Shown: positions 37,255-50,954, numbered from the stretch's first letter. The stretch is DNA of 64,000 bases from Sipunculus nudus (GCA_026874595.1 CM049306.1:8548519-8612518); one strand, 5' to 3'. Numbers and translations are program-made. Notes: generated by a model from the letters alone, not told the origin.

Positions 37255-37760
37255 AAAAATCTCTTTTGAAACCAGAAATTAAGTCTCTGTTTTAACATAT
37301 CCTCCGAGCTAAGGGGCTCAGAAGTACCCCCAGAATAATTAAAACATTTGTACAAAAGCTTCAGTATTTAAACAACTTATGCTTTGATCACCATTATTCT
37401 TTGCGCGCATATTCATCATGGAATGTTTTCTGCAGACTGGTGGCGCCACTTGGATTTTTTCAATTTTTTCACCTTTTCTTGAAATGTTTATTTTTCAGAC
37501 CTTTAAAGATGCAATCGTCCGTTAACAAGGCACAAATCGTAACCAATGCACCTTAAATCTTCTAATTTGACATCCAGGAAGGTCCATGAAAAATCTCCTT
37601 GGAAACCTGAATTTAGGTCTTTGTTACCCATATCCTTTTAGCTATGCTTCAGTTAAACTGGGATACCACGTACAAAATTTGGCATTCAGATGATAAAATT
37701 CCTTATGTGGATGTCTTTCTAGACAGCTGAGCGTCATGACCCCTGGGTCATTTTTTAATT
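37255..37760 (+). repeat. Second copy of the 10.6-12.0 kb dispersed element
   Basis: It shares GAGCTAAGGGGCTCAGAAGT-like, GACTGGTGGCGCCACTTGG, TTTTTCAGACCTTTAAAGA and, at the right, TACAAAATTTGGCATTCAGA and AGCTGAGCGTC with the first copy. Only one unit is present here. Confidence 0.65.
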
Positions 37761-38264
37761 GATAGCATTAAAAAAAGTCGGCAATTCTAATGATTAATGT
37801 GAAAGTTTAAACATAAACCATGCCACCAGTACGCTCCTGATTTCTACCGCTAGACCAACTACAGATGAGTTTACGTTGAGTTATTCAGATTTATGACCTC
37901 ATCACACACAGGAAATCAAGCCAGGCCCAGAGTGTCTTTTGGATATATCTGGGGTAATTGGACTGAGGTGGCCACTTCGGAAGGGTGATAATATTGTAGC
38001 TATTACCATACGGTGGCATGAGTGCCAAAGTCGATATTACGGCATTATCCATGTTGTGTTCCCTTTATGTTTGCCACATAATCCAATAACAAATTGATAA
38101 ATCTTGACAACCTTGTCTGACGTGTGGAAATGTTCATACACAATCAACATGGGATGGTCGCTTTTACGAGATAATTCAGGAGCTATAGAGGCAAATTGTG
38201 TGGATGCTTTGGCTCCTATTGTTACAAACATAAAGCAATTAGAAAATTGTAATATGTGCCTTGT

Positions 38265-39430
38265 TGCTTGCCGAAATCAATGATTCGGCAAGCATGTTGG
38301 TCAGTTAAACATAATAGTCTGTCCCCGTTCTACAGACCACAGTTTTTGACCAGTCGCTCTGAAACAAACAGTTAATTGAATACGAGTCATAGAAGCCTAT
38401 TGTTTTTGGTCGAAATTGGTCAAAGGTTAATGTCATTAAAACAACTCAAAATTTATTTTCCTCATAACTCATTATCCAAGTCTTATCCAAGCTAACTATA
38501 GCTCATTTTAATCAATGGATTCCCCATTACATGGTAAAGTAACCCATATTTCAGTTTGTTTCAGTCTGTCTGTCCGTTCGTCTGTGGTCTTAAATTTGGT
38601 CTACTTGCTTGTTCCTTCGTTTGACATTCAACATGTTACCAGCCACATTTACAGTTAAATATATGTCAATTATCCCTCCGAGGCTATTGTTTTGGTCACA
38701 ATCAATCAAAGGTCAAGGTCACTTAAATCTTAAAATTGTCTTTCCCTCATACTTTTGCTAAAATTTGATAATTACATATATTGAACTTCATTTTATTCGT
38801 CTTTCCATGATATTTTCCCGAGAATTTGTTTTTCTTGTTTTAGGCAAAATACTTGAGATTCGAAAATCATATTTATGACTTTGTCATTTTGAAGCTATTT
38901 TTTTTTTTTTTTTGCTTAAGGTAGCATTTTCTTATTTAATTGCAAGTCGCGCAAAATCTCGCTCCGTCTCTCATCAAAAAAGACGATGCGATATTTCATT
39001 TTATGAGAATCGTTGCAGTAATCGTTTCGAAATTTATAAATATCATGTGTAACCATCATTCCTTGGTTTTGTTAAAAAAAATGTCGAAAGGTAAAAGTCA
39101 TTCGAAGACCTCAAATGTCATTTTCTTCATAACTTTATCATAAATATCGTAACCACACGAACTGTAGCTCATTTTATAACTATCTCCATTAACCGATATA
39201 ACATGAGCGAATGACGTTTCATTAATTCTGCTCTTTTCTGTCTGTCCCTTTTTCTTTCCCCGACTTTTCAAAATCAACATAAATACATAAATATATTATT
39301 TTTTCTGCTCCACCCAGTATATATGGGTCATTTATTTGACTGTTACTAAATGTTCCCCTGTCCCTCTGTTTGTCTTTTTGTCTGTCTATCTGTCTGTCTA
39401 TTTTCACCTTCTGACAAGCCCTCGACCTAT
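38265..39430 (+). repeat. Fold-back repeat element with degenerate tandem units
   Basis: It starts with an 11-bp-stem hairpin (TGCTTGCCGAA, 8-base loop, TTCGGCAAGCA; 38265-38294). Three diverged units follow, marked by GGTCAAAGGTTAATGTCATT-like, TCCTCATAACT-like and ACTATAGCTCATTTTA-like phrases near 38410-38510, 38690-38790 and 39060-39180. It ends in TCTG/GTCT pyrimidine repeats near 39230-39400. The layout resembles the other hairpin-ended elements, but no 3' terminus was found. Confidence 0.5.
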
Positions 39431-41810
39431 GGACAGTTTTTAAATGCCCAGTAATATTCGCATTATATATCTATACATTAAAACCTCATTGTGTCAAGCT
39501 CCTTTAAATCTAATAACCCCCTTTTGTCGATATTTCGTGCTCGGAGATCGAATTATCACCAAGAAATACCCGCTTCTTACGTTCGACTTCGACAAAAAAG
39601 GTATATATTTATATATAAATATATCAATATTTGATTTACAGTCGATGTAGAAAAGTGCTCAATAGAGCTACGAAGAGCATGCTTGGTGTGTAGTACCTAA
39701 ATGCTAACGTGTTTGACACTTATTATATAGGGCATTTCGGGAATCGGCCGGACGATTAGACTTTTGTAAGGATCCATAAAATAATCCTGCATGACCAGGA
39801 ACATCATCATGGAATATTTACAAATGTCAAAAAGAAAATATAATTCACCATTGTATTTGTGACTTATCGCTTGTTTAGATATTCTTTCGAAATGTGTGGG
39901 ATTTTCATTCCGTTTCAGTTTAATTTTATATATGGAACCCAATATAACCTTGGAACCCCAGGACAAGTTTCCACTATGCCCATTTTTTCAGACGGCCCCG
40001 ATCCCTGTGACTCGTAGATTCTTGAAAGTCAATGATTGACGCCATCGGCCTTGTCCCCCTTAACCTTTTTTTTTTTAATTGAGGCCATAGCAGCCTATGC
40101 ATCTGAACGACATTGTGTGAATAACTGCCAACAGGTAGACGGTTGACCTTCTTCAAACGTCCCATCTGGGAAACTCTGGCGAAGAAAACGTCTATAATCA
40201 GTGCTCTATCGAGCGGTTTAAACGCTGTTTTATTGACTGCATTATAGCTATGGCACTGTCGGCAAACCAAAGGGTATATTATAAGACGAAAACGCTTTTT
40301 ATTATACCCTGAATACGTCTAAACTCTAATCCATTACAGAGGCGTGCATCAGTTGTCAATCGATTTGACTTTCCTTAAATTTCATTAATTAAGCCACAGC
40401 AACTGAACCAGAACGGCACTGAACCTCACTTAATGTATCGTTTGCACTTGCCTGGTGGCTCCTGTAACGATTTCCATGAACTTCTTGGGCTTGATGAAAT
40501 AAATGTATGCGATAAAAGACGTATATCTTAATGACAAAACAGGCCTAAGTTAATTAAGGTCCAGAGGTTTTATAATGAACCTGTGACAAACCTGGCCCTG
40601 TGAAATTAAATCCCCTCAACCACAATATTGTCTGCTCCAGTCAAGGGAGAGACATGATGCCCAAAACATCCTACGATGCTGGGTTTTAATTACATTTGAA
40701 CAACTTTTTGTGAAGACAAGTTATCCATTCTAATAACAAAAGAAACAGGTCTTTATTTTTCGTATAAGTTGCATGTTGAAGGGCGGTATGTCACCAGAGA
40801 GTCGTGGATTATTTATGTTAGTATCATGGTATTGCATATATAAGTGAGGACAGTATAGCCATGCAGATGATTGTTTCTTTATATTGTTGTATATTGGTAT
40901 GCAGTATCTTATATTGATGTTAGCGTGGGAACGTCGGTATAGGGAACCCAAGTGTTTTGTTTTGTCTACTACTGTAGACTTTAAAGGCAACGCACCTGCG
41001 TGCTTGATTTTTCCCATACTTTTGTCTCTGGAGGCGTGTCTTCATGCGATTTATTGAACGACAGGCCACAGAATATTGAAAGATGATGTGCCAAGCAAGG
41101 TCAAATGGTATGACGTAAGCATCGGTATATAAGCTTGAAAGAGGAAAGCAAGGACACGAATTTCCTGGGTCAGCGCGTTTGATAGTGTAGTCTGACCGTT
41201 TATCGGTCTAGAGGAGGGTCCAAAGTTCGCTGTGAGCTTATCAGCGAAGGGACGGTTTCCCGTTGTATGATGTGTCTGAGTCTGCGGGCGACCAACGTAC
41301 GTATATATCTCTCTAACGGACTTGAGAGTTGTGTGTATAGATACGCAAGTTGTGCTTACAGACGGACTTTTGAAAAGACGATGTAAAGCTGCCGTGGGGA
41401 ACAAGATCAATTGATGTACTATAACATTTGTGAGTGGTACCGAATATGGTCATATTCTGGGACATATTCGGGTACAGATTCTGTTGTCTGTGATTCTTTA
41501 AGATTGGAGACCGTGATCGGTTTTACGGCGAGGGGCGCCAGTGTGTGGGTACAGTGGTAAAACAAGTGAACTTGTGCATTACGAAACAGCCAATTTGGCC
41601 CACCCTTTAAAAGAACCTGGTATGTCCATTTCTTCGGAGTGTAACACGGTATTAATTCTGTAAAAGCTTATGCATGGACATGTGATCCAATTGATTATTT
41701 CTAATATCTCACTAATAAAATGTGAGGCACTATGAGACAAGCCTGTTCTCATGTGTGATCTCTGCAAGCCTGTCCTCATTATAATATAACTATAGATAGC
41801 CTAACATACC
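39431..41810. other. Unique sequence, no gene established
   Basis: A minus-strand open stretch at 41051-41410 (119 codons) and one at 39974-40270 lack splice sites or recognisable domains and are not called. Confidence 0.35.
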
Positions 41811-41813
41811 ATG

Positions 41814-41993
41814 CGGGGGGGGGGGGGGGTCCATGATTTAGGAAAATAAAGGACCCAGCCAAGGAGGACTAATGATAAAGCCTGAATGGAGTGCAGACAT
41901 TAAAAATTGGTCTGAAACCCTTAAAAAAGTTGCGACGGCTGAAAAAGGGTGTGTGTGTGTGGGGGGGGGGGGGGGTGCCTGGATCAGCTTCTG
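41814..41993 (+). mobile_element. hAT-like MITE copy with G-runs
   Basis: A G-run, TCCATGATTTAGGAAAATAA, GGACCCAGCCAAGGAGGACT, and the ending CCTGGATCAGCTTCTG parallel the copies at 16.85 and 21.4 kb. G homopolymers occupy 41815-41830 and 41961-41975. It is non-coding. Confidence 0.45.
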
Positions 41994-42339
41994 CGACCAC
42001 TATGTACACAACGCAATCCAGCACGGGCTAAGTGAGTTTTCTTACAACTTTAATGACGGTGGTTTAATTCATGAGTGGCACGTTCAGTTCATTAAGTTAT
42101 TCTTCAGAAATCTCAGTATAAGATTTTGTAAATTATTGTGCAAGTGAAAAAAAAACAAGGATATAAGGACATACAGATATAAGAACAATATATTACGTCT
42201 TTTACTGTTGAAATCTGAATAACCATACCTTTTATTAATATGGGTTGTAGGTGATGACACAGGTATAGTGTAATGGAAAAGTTACCTGTGTATAACAAAC
42301 CCCAGAACAATACACAAAGCAGTTACTCAGAAATCTATA

Positions 42340-43870
42340 TGGTATAGACTCAAAATGACCAAAATAGGGCCATGGTCACTCTCATAGTCAATGTCATGAC
42401 CATTCTGAAAAGGTTTCCTCTTCTGACCAATACCTATGGGTATATGAAATTAATGGACAGTTTACACTATAATATCGACAGAGTTTTAGATGGATATGTT
42501 GCTGAGCTAGTTAAATAATACAAACTCTACCCTCTGATCTAATCTATATCTATGTACGGGTAAATTATAAAAAAAATTAATATCAAATTATGTTATATTG
42601 CTCAGACTGTTAAAAGTGACCATGACAGGGGCGTTTACCCCCCCCCCCCCCCCCCCCCCTTTCCAAAAAAATCGCAAAAGAGGTAGTCTTAGGTATAAAA
42701 TCAACCAATTCAAAGTCGGTGTTTAAACTGGTTAATGGTTTAACTCAGAAGAATCTATTCACAGTGAGCGGGAAATTCAATGTTTTAAAACACTTTTACT
42801 GAATCAATATATGACCGATCAAAATGAACAAATTGACGATCAAGGTCACTTTTATAGTGGGTTTTTTTTAGCTTAACTTAAATAGGCTTTACCGTGATTT
42901 CCATATACCGGTATATAAAGATGTATGATTTCACCAAATCTGTCCTTTCATAGCTCATGGTTCCTACATTTCCAGAATATCATATTTTCATGACTTTTTC
43001 ATAACCTTAAACAAAATTAATGACTATTTCCCCCATAGCCTTTGGTTTTCCAGCTCAAACGGTAGTTGCCGCGAATAATTAAACATTAACTAATATACCA
43101 ACAGAAAAAAGATTATGGGTGAGGGACAAATTTAGATAATCTGCATCTAAAATGTCATGACATTTTCACGAATTTAGAAAATTCCAACAAAATCATAACA
43201 TTTTTGTTCTTCATTGTAAAACTTTTTCAGGGTGTCCGTTGATTAATTCTGATCTTCCCTTCCGCAGTTGCAAGAGTAATAATCATCAATATAATATTGT
43301 TATGAAAATGTGGAAAATACCCAGGCAAAAATACTTAAAATATAAGGAGAACAAGATATGGCAGTTGCCACAGAGAGTTACATATAAGTATATTATATAT
43401 GTATGTTTGCGTTAGGTATAAGACATAATATAGTTTAGAATTATATAAATTTTAGGTAATAAATATAATACACACTCAAGAAGGACATCTGGCGGCAAAT
43501 CAGACGGACCATAATTTTGCAAATGGGGTTTTGCAACTAGTGACCTTTCATCTTCCGTATTTATGCTACATGATTTTTTTTCTGATTTTCAACATGGACG
43601 CATGTACAGTGTTAACTAACAGCTTTTAGGTTGCGCTTATAGATTCGTCACTGAGGCGTTGTAATAACCTTTCTAAATTGGAATTCCCTGACGTTACAGT
43701 TTATAAATCACATTCTACAGCTAAGCAGATGAATGTCTGACTTTAAGAGGGAATTCTTTTTGTAACAATAAAACAAGATGTTCGATTGAATTTCTAATTA
43801 GTTATATCTTGCTGACAAAAAGCAGTCGATGAAACTTTCTGATTACTACAATATTTTTGTAATTCAATGA
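42340..43870. repeat. AT-rich, probably old dispersed-repeat sequence
   Basis: CCATGGTCACTCTCATAGTC and GATCAAGGTCACTTTTATAG resemble phrases in the repeats at 38 and 63.9 kb. CAGGGGCGTTTACCCC followed by a C-run (about 42627-42660) looks like a hAT terminus without a partner. No gene was found. Confidence 0.35.
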
Positions 43871-44432
43871 ACACTTTTATCCACACGATTTCTAGATAGG
43901 AACTAGGTAGTAGTACATGGAATTTTATTTAATAAGAATACAAAATATTTATGACAAGTTCATGGGATTAAATCATTTTTGGCTTGCTGTAAAAATTTTT
44001 TTTTGTTATTTTAAATATATAAATCCATGTGCTTTTTGTAACAAAATTATACATAAGGATACACCTAAAACAAAAATATACAGGTTAAAATGCTACAGAA
44101 ATTTGGTCGAGAAGGTGTAAAATTTGTTCATGTGGTACCAGTCAAGCACCAGGGTACAGCAAGCTTACTGGTAACCTGATTAAACCAGACTTTATTATTA
44201 GCCAGCTACATATGTAAGAGAAGGAAAACGCGGGATAACGATCCGGAAGCATAGCAGCCGAAATCCAACGATTTCTATTCAATCTTTTGTTTTATATATC
44301 TATTTTGTTATGGAACCTAATATCAACAGATGAACACAAATTTTGTCAAGGAGATTTTAAAAAATCAGATTCTGTAACACTAGGCAGCGTGAAATGTATA
44401 ATAGTATGAATAAAGAAGTCAGTGTTTTTTTT

Positions 44433-45105
44433 TGTTAACCAATAAATATAATTTATTCTTAAAACAACCCTAACATTACAATACACTAAATCAATACAAT
44501 TACATGGTATAACAGTGGTAAAATAACAAATCAATACAATCACACAGTAAAATAAACAAAATGCACAGTACAACGATAAGTCCTTTTAAATGTATATGCC
44601 GGATGAAAGGTCCACACAAATCCTCTCAGAGAATAACAGTCCAATGTAAAGCTCTTGTACCAATCAAGAAAGTAAACTTGAGGCAGGCAGCATTAAATTG
44701 TAGAGAGTTGGTAATAGTAGAATCACCGAAATTACTGGATAACCGGACAGGTCCCACAAACTGACATAAACACGTGTGTGTCCGCTGGAATATTCTCTCA
44801 TCTCCCTCTGCTCTAAAACACAGCCCCCTATTTATAACTTATTGCCCCAAGCCAAGAATTTTCCACTTCTCGGACAGTCTCAAGGATCTAACATAATACA
44901 CAGTAAACACGCGTTACAGGAATCATCTAGAAAAACATCGCTGTGTCTCTACATACCAGGGTCCATACGGGAGCCCGACCCGGCCCGGCAAGGCGAAAAA
45001 GCCCCAAGCTAGCATGACAACGAGAGTTCAACCAGTGCGGATTAAACCGAGAGTGCAATACGCGGCCAGACACGTGCGCCACAACACGAGTTACGTCCGT
45101 GCCAC
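44433..45105 (-). repeat. LTR-like or compact pol II unit on the minus strand
   Basis: Read on the minus strand: a GC-rich segment (45100-44990), a TATA box TATAAATA (44836-44829) followed by GGGGGCTG, about 370 bases, then AATAAA (44457-44452) and TATTTATTGGTTAACA at the end. The order promoter, short transcript, poly(A) signal is that of a solo LTR or a very small gene. The longest frame between them is about 45 codons and unremarkable. No target-site duplication was found, so the boundaries and the LTR reading are tentative. Confidence 0.3.
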
Positions 45106-45726
45106 ACAATAAAAAGGGCGCCTGAAACAAGTTGTAGCACTAGAGTGTGAAGAGCGTATAGACTACCTCTGGTGGAAGGGTGTATCGGTACAATGAAGGC
45201 AAAATGTCAAGTCCACTTAACAATTCACAAATATATTATGCTTATAAATTTCTCATATGCCGACTGGCAGATACATCCAACATCAAGTAACACAAACAAA
45301 AATAGTTCTTCTGTAGATTCGCCGCTCCCGTTTTACGTGGATCATTATTATTTTTTGTGCAAATAAAGACCATGCAGGTCCTCGGTAATGTGGTGATTTG
45401 TGCTGTTGTCTTGATTCATCAAGAACATTCTAAAAGGTATAAATAAATGACTGAATACTGCGTCGATAACATGTGCCATTTCAAGAACTGAGGCAAGTTT
45501 GTGTATTTTTTCTGGCAAGATTATAAAACTTAACGCAGTGTGTCTCGATGAGTAAAAAAACATATTCTCAGAGTCTGTAGAACAATTAGTTATTTTGGTG
45601 CGTCGTCAGGTACTGTACCATTAAAACAACCGCTATACTCCAAATTCATCTTTTCAACTAAAGACGTAAGCATGGATACACGCTGCTTTGACCAGCCGAG
45701 ATCCCATTGGCGTCAGATTAATCTCA

Positions 45727-46047
45727 GAGTCTGCTAATTCCTTTTTATTTTAAATAACATGATTTACAAAAAAAAATGCACAAGATGGCCGTTATGTGAA
45801 TCATGTCAAAATTATAACATATCATCCTAGGGAAACATTCTCTATAAATGTATCTATCAAAGTTATTAAAGGTAAAGTAAAGGTGAGGGTTATAGAGTCT
45901 GCTAATTACTTTCATTTTAAATAACATGAATTACAAAAAAACACAAGATGGCCGTTATGTGAATCATGTCAAAATTATAACATATCATCCTGGGCAAATA
46001 TTCTCTATAAAGTTATTAACGGTAAAGTAAAGGTGAGGGTTTATAGT
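45727..46047. repeat. 168-bp tandem duplication
   Basis: Two copies start with GAGTCTGCTAATT (45727 and 45895) and share AAGATGGCCGTTATGTGAAT and GTAAAGTAAAGGTGAGGGTT. They differ by a few substitutions and small indels. Confidence 0.85.
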
Positions 46048-46049
46048 CT

Positions 46050-46330
46050 GATATCACTGAATGATGTCAGTCTCATCCGACTTTACACTTTGCCTTCCTG
46101 GCCTTTCAGGGTGTTCATTCTTGTATCTTTTCTCAGCTCCCTGGGGAGCATACAACTCAAGCAGCCATATCAGGCACAGGAGGATTATTCGTCCTACATT
46201 TGCCTTCCTCCCATGACCAGTACCCATTCACTCCTGGGTCGAGAGAGCACACCCTTGTGGTAAAGACTTTGCCTAGGAATCATAGCGCAGACGGCGGTCA
46301 GAATGGGACGCAAACCTCTGTCATTTATAA
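46050..46330 (-). repeat. Possible SINE fragment
   Basis: On the minus strand GAGGTTTGCGTCCCATTC resembles a degenerate pol III B box and is followed by GC-balanced sequence ending with CCCAGGGAGCTGAG. There is no clear A box, tail or target duplication, so this is a weak call. Confidence 0.25.
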
Positions 46331-46589
46331 GGTTATACATTATTAGTGTTAGGATTGAGTATTAGAAATCGTAGTGATATGATCGAGAATTTTTAAGTGG
46401 GGAAGGTACCAGCGTATGGTGAGTAAACTACATTTGAAATGATTACAGTCGAGATTTTAACTGAGATTCAATGTAATGTGTTTTTCTTCATATATTTTAT
46501 TATGTGATACATAAGTGTTAAAACTGGGTATCATCATTCTTATGGTGTGTCCAGTAAAAAAAATATCTCCAAGCAGGTTAACCATTCTC

Positions 46590-49500
46590 AAACGAAAATT
46601 AACATTCAACCTGCATCCGTTTAATTGAATCCATGAAACGGACCTGTCAACCTGCAGTCATTTAATTGATTCCTCAAAACTAACTATTCAATCTGCAATC
46701 TTTTAATTGAATCCGTCAAACTGACCATTCAACCTATACATTTGTTTAATTGAATCCACGAAACTGAACATTCAACCAGAAGTCGTTTGATTAAATCTGA
46801 GAAAATAGCCATTCATCTTGCAGCCGTTTAATTGAATCCACGAAACTGGTCTGTTAACCTTCAGTTGTTTAATTAAGTGCATAAAAATTACCGTTCAACC
46901 TGCAGTTGTTTAAATGTATCCTCAAAGCTAACCATTCAACCAGAAATCGTTTATTCATTCCAATAAACTGATCATTCAATTGTAGTCGTTTAATTGATTT
47001 CATGAAACTGACTATTAAACCTGCATTCGTTTAATTGAATTCACCAAAATTAGCATTCAAAGTTTAATTGAATACATGAAACTGACCATTCAACCAGAAG
47101 TCGTTTAATTAAATTTTGGAAAATGACCATTCATCTTGCAGCCGTTTAATTGAATCCACGAAACTGGTCTGTTAACCTTCAGTCGTTTAATTAAATGCAT
47201 AAAAATTACCATTCAACCTGCAGTTGTTTAAATGTATCCTCAAAGCTGACCATTCAACCAGAAATCGTTTATTCATTCCAATAAACTGATCATTCAATTG
47301 TAGTCGTTTAATTGATTTCATGAAACTGACTATTGAACCTACATTCGTTTAATTGAATTCACCAAACTTAGCATTCAAGGTTTAATTGAATACATGAAAC
47401 TGACCATTCAATCAGTAGTCGTTTAATTAAATCTGGGAAAATGACCATTCATCTTGCAGCCGTTTAATTAAATCCACGAAACTTGTCAGTTAACCTTCAG
47501 TCGTTTAATTGAATCCATGAACCTGACCATTCAACATGTAGTCGTTTAATTGAATCTAGGAAACCGGGGATTCAACCTGCAGTTGTTTAATTGAATGCAT
47601 AAAACTTATCAATCAGCCCACAGTGATTTAATTGAATCAGCCTGCATTCTTTCTGAATCCTTCAAACTGACCATTCAACCTGCATTAGCTAAACTGAATG
47701 CATGAAGCTAGTCATTCAACCTACAGTCGCTTCATATATTCCATTAAACTGACCATTCAACTAGCAGTCGTTAAATGGATTCCGCGAAACAAACCATTCA
47801 ATCAGCATTGTTTAATTGAATCCAAGAAACTGACCATCCAACATACAGTCGTTTAATAGGTTTCACGAAGCAGACCATTCAACCTTGTGTGTTAAATTGT
47901 ATCACGAAACTTACCATCCAATCTGCAGTCGTTTAATTGAATCCATAAACTGACCATTAAACCTGCAGTCGTTCAATAAAATCCATGAAAATGATCATTC
48001 AACTTGTGGTCGTGTAATTGAAACCACGAAACTAGTAATTCGACCTACAGTCGTTCAACCGAAAACATGAAAATGACCATCCAACCTACACTCGTTATAT
48101 CGAATCCACGACAATTATAATTCAATCTACAGTCGGTGAGTTGATTCACCGAAACTGGTCATTTAACTTGTTGTCTTTTAATTGAATCCACGAAACGTGT
48201 TATTCAACCTGCTGTCGTTTAATTAAATCAACGAAAATGATCTTTCAACTTGCAGTCGTTTAATTGATTCCACGAATCTGGCCATTCATCTAGAAGTCGT
48301 TTAATTAAATCAACGAAATTTACCATTCAACTTGCAGTCGTTAATTAAATCCGCAAAAGAAACATTCAACCAGCAGAAATTTAATAGAATTCACGAAACT
48401 TACCATTTAACCTGCATTCGTTTAATTGATTCTGCGAACATGACGATTCAACCTGCATTCGTATAATGAAATCCATGAAATTGACCATATAACCTGCTGT
48501 CGATTTTTTTTAAATCCACGAAAGGGTCATTGATCCTGCAATCGTTTAACTGAATCCATGAAAATTATCTTTCAACTTGCAGTCGTTTAATTGATTCAAT
48601 GAATCTGGCATTTCATTTTGTAGTCGTTTATTTAAATTAACGAACCTGACCATACAACTTTGCAACTTCAAAACATGAAAATGACCATTCGACCTACACT
48701 CGATTTATTAAATCCGCGAAAATGAACATTCAACCAGTAGTGGATGAATTGATTCCACGAACCTGACCATACAACCTGCATTCCTTTAATTGAATCCATG
48801 AAACTGACCATTAAATTCTTAGTCGATAAATTGAATCCACGAAACTGACCATTCAACCTGCATTCGTTTAATTAATTCTGCGAAACTAACCATTCAACCT
48901 GCATTCGTTTTATTGAATGCATGTAAATGACCACACAATCCACAGTCGTTTAATTTATTTCATTAAACTGACCATATTACTTGCAGAACTTGTTTATTAT
49001 ATTCCGGGAAACTGACCATTCAACCTGCATTCGTTTAATTGAATCCACCAAACTGACCATTCAACCTGACCACGAAACTGGTCATTCAACCTGCATGCGT
49101 TAATTGATTCCATGAAACTAACCATTCAACCTGAAGTCGTTTAATAGAATCCGCGAAAATGACCAATCAACCTGTATTCGTTTAATGGATTCCATGAAAT
49201 TGACCAACTTTCAGTCGTTTAATTGAATCCGCGAAAATGAGCATTCAACCTGCAATCGATTGAATCCACGAAACTGACCATATAAGCTGTATCAGTTGTT
49301 TAATTGATTCCGGTAGACTGACCATTCAACCTGCATTCGTTTAACTGAATCCGCGAAAATGACCATTCAACCATCAATCATTTAATTGAATCCGCCAAAA
49401 CGACGATTCAACCAGCAGCCATTTAATTGAATACGCGAAAATGACCATTCAACCATCAATCATTTAATTGAATCCGCGAAAATGACCATTCAACCAGCAG

Positions 49501-49830
49501 TCATTTAATTGAATCCGCCAAAATGACGATTCAACGAACAGCCATTTAACTGAGTCCACAAAAATGACCATTCAACCGGCAGCCATTTAACTGAATCCGC
49601 GAAAATGCCATTCAACCATCAATCATTTAATTGAATCCGCGAAAATGACCATTCATCTAGCAGCCATTTAACTTAATCCGCATAAATGACGATTCAACCA
49701 GCATTCGTTTGTTCCTGCGACAATGACCATTCTCCCATCAGAAGTTAAAACTGTTTACACCAAACTGACCGTTCTATCAGCAGTTATGCGACCTATTACG
49801 GTTTAAATCCATCAAACTGTGCATTCGATC
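46590..49830. repeat. 3.2-kb degenerate satellite of about 41-bp units
   Basis: Units have the consensus order CCATTCAACCTGCAGTCG, TTTAATTGAATCCACGAA, ACTGA, repeated roughly 75-80 times with 10-30% divergence and small indels. At 46773, 47091 and 47409 corresponding variants recur every 318 bases, showing a higher-order repeat of nearly eight units. Near 49360-49680 a sub-family with CCATCAATCATTTAATTGAA dominates. Long frames are absent. It resembles a local satellite, not a gene. Confidence 0.93.
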
Positions 49831-49849
49831 TGCATCCTTTAAATTTTAT

Positions 49850-50940
49850 AATACTGCTCCTGTAACACCAGCCATCAAATAGTTGTTCTAAAATTATTTG
49901 AAAGTGACCTTACATTTTTAAGTAAGATACGGGCACAGACAATGGACCGAGATATCGCCGGGACCTGCTGAATGGTGGTTCATGAAATATATCCAGTTCT
50001 GAACTTTGCTCAGTATAAGCTAAGCTGATACTAAATGTGTCTGGTTCAATTCCTTTCAAGAAGTTGCCTTTTATGTGGTGAAACATCTATACAAAAATGT
50101 TTAAATTCATCTGATCCTCTTAAAGTAGCTCTAATGCCAAAACAACTGTCCTGAGTTCTGCATGTATATTATTGATTCTCATAGTCATATATATATATAT
50201 TTAAATAGAAATCCTGAAAGCGTGAAATCGCTCTATGCCCAATCATATGTCTGTATCATACACAGAGCGAAATGATATGGCCTTTAACTTAAAATATAAT
50301 ATTCTTGCCAGATGATGTATTAAACATTTTGTTAAAGCTGATTCATTGTACATGTAATGCATATATTAGCCGCAAGGTGTTTATTTATTTTTTTTTAATT
50401 CTATACAGATCTGCATAACTTAATTTTATTAAACTACCACAGCGCTGCATACAGTATAAATAGCTACACAGTATATAATTTTGTAAAATTAATTCAGAAA
50501 ATGATAGGTATTCTCGATGTAGGTTATTGTATGGATAGATCGCGAAAATCGAACCCTCGGGAAACAGTGAAAAGGTGAAAATCGTGAAATGTTAACCTCG
50601 CGAATATATATGTATATATATGTGGGGGGGGATACATTGAGGGGGGACATATAAATACACGAGTGCATGTGCATGCGAATGTGTGGTGTATGTGAAATGA
50701 ACACCTTATTTTAAATGTAGATACATTAAGGCAGTCGGTTGGCTGATGTTTGAAGTTGCTTATTGGACCATTAATGACCACCTCGCATAATGCCTGGCGT
50801 ACAGGACGCCATAATGCCCACAGCTAGGGTTTACTACCGCCGCTTTCTTCTCTGACAGGCAATTTATCAGAGGGGTTTATGTATTTTTAAATAACGTTCT
50901 TCCAATATCACAGACCGGTCTGACTTTTATCTTCATTAGA
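49850..50940. other. Non-coding flank of the satellite
   Basis: No exon was recognised. A short (AT) tract lies at about 50190-50200 and a G-run at about 50624-50631. Confidence 0.4.
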
Positions 50941-50954
50941 AAGGCTGGAACGCT

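Noticed and set aside
41051-41410. 119-codon minus ORF
   Set aside because: Composition and lack of splice sites or motifs suggest a chance frame.
46590-49830. Regularly repeated 41-bp units resembling a CRISPR-like array
   Set aside because: Units are contiguous and diverge throughout with no constant repeat/variable spacer alternation, no cas genes, and the setting is eukaryotic; it is a satellite.
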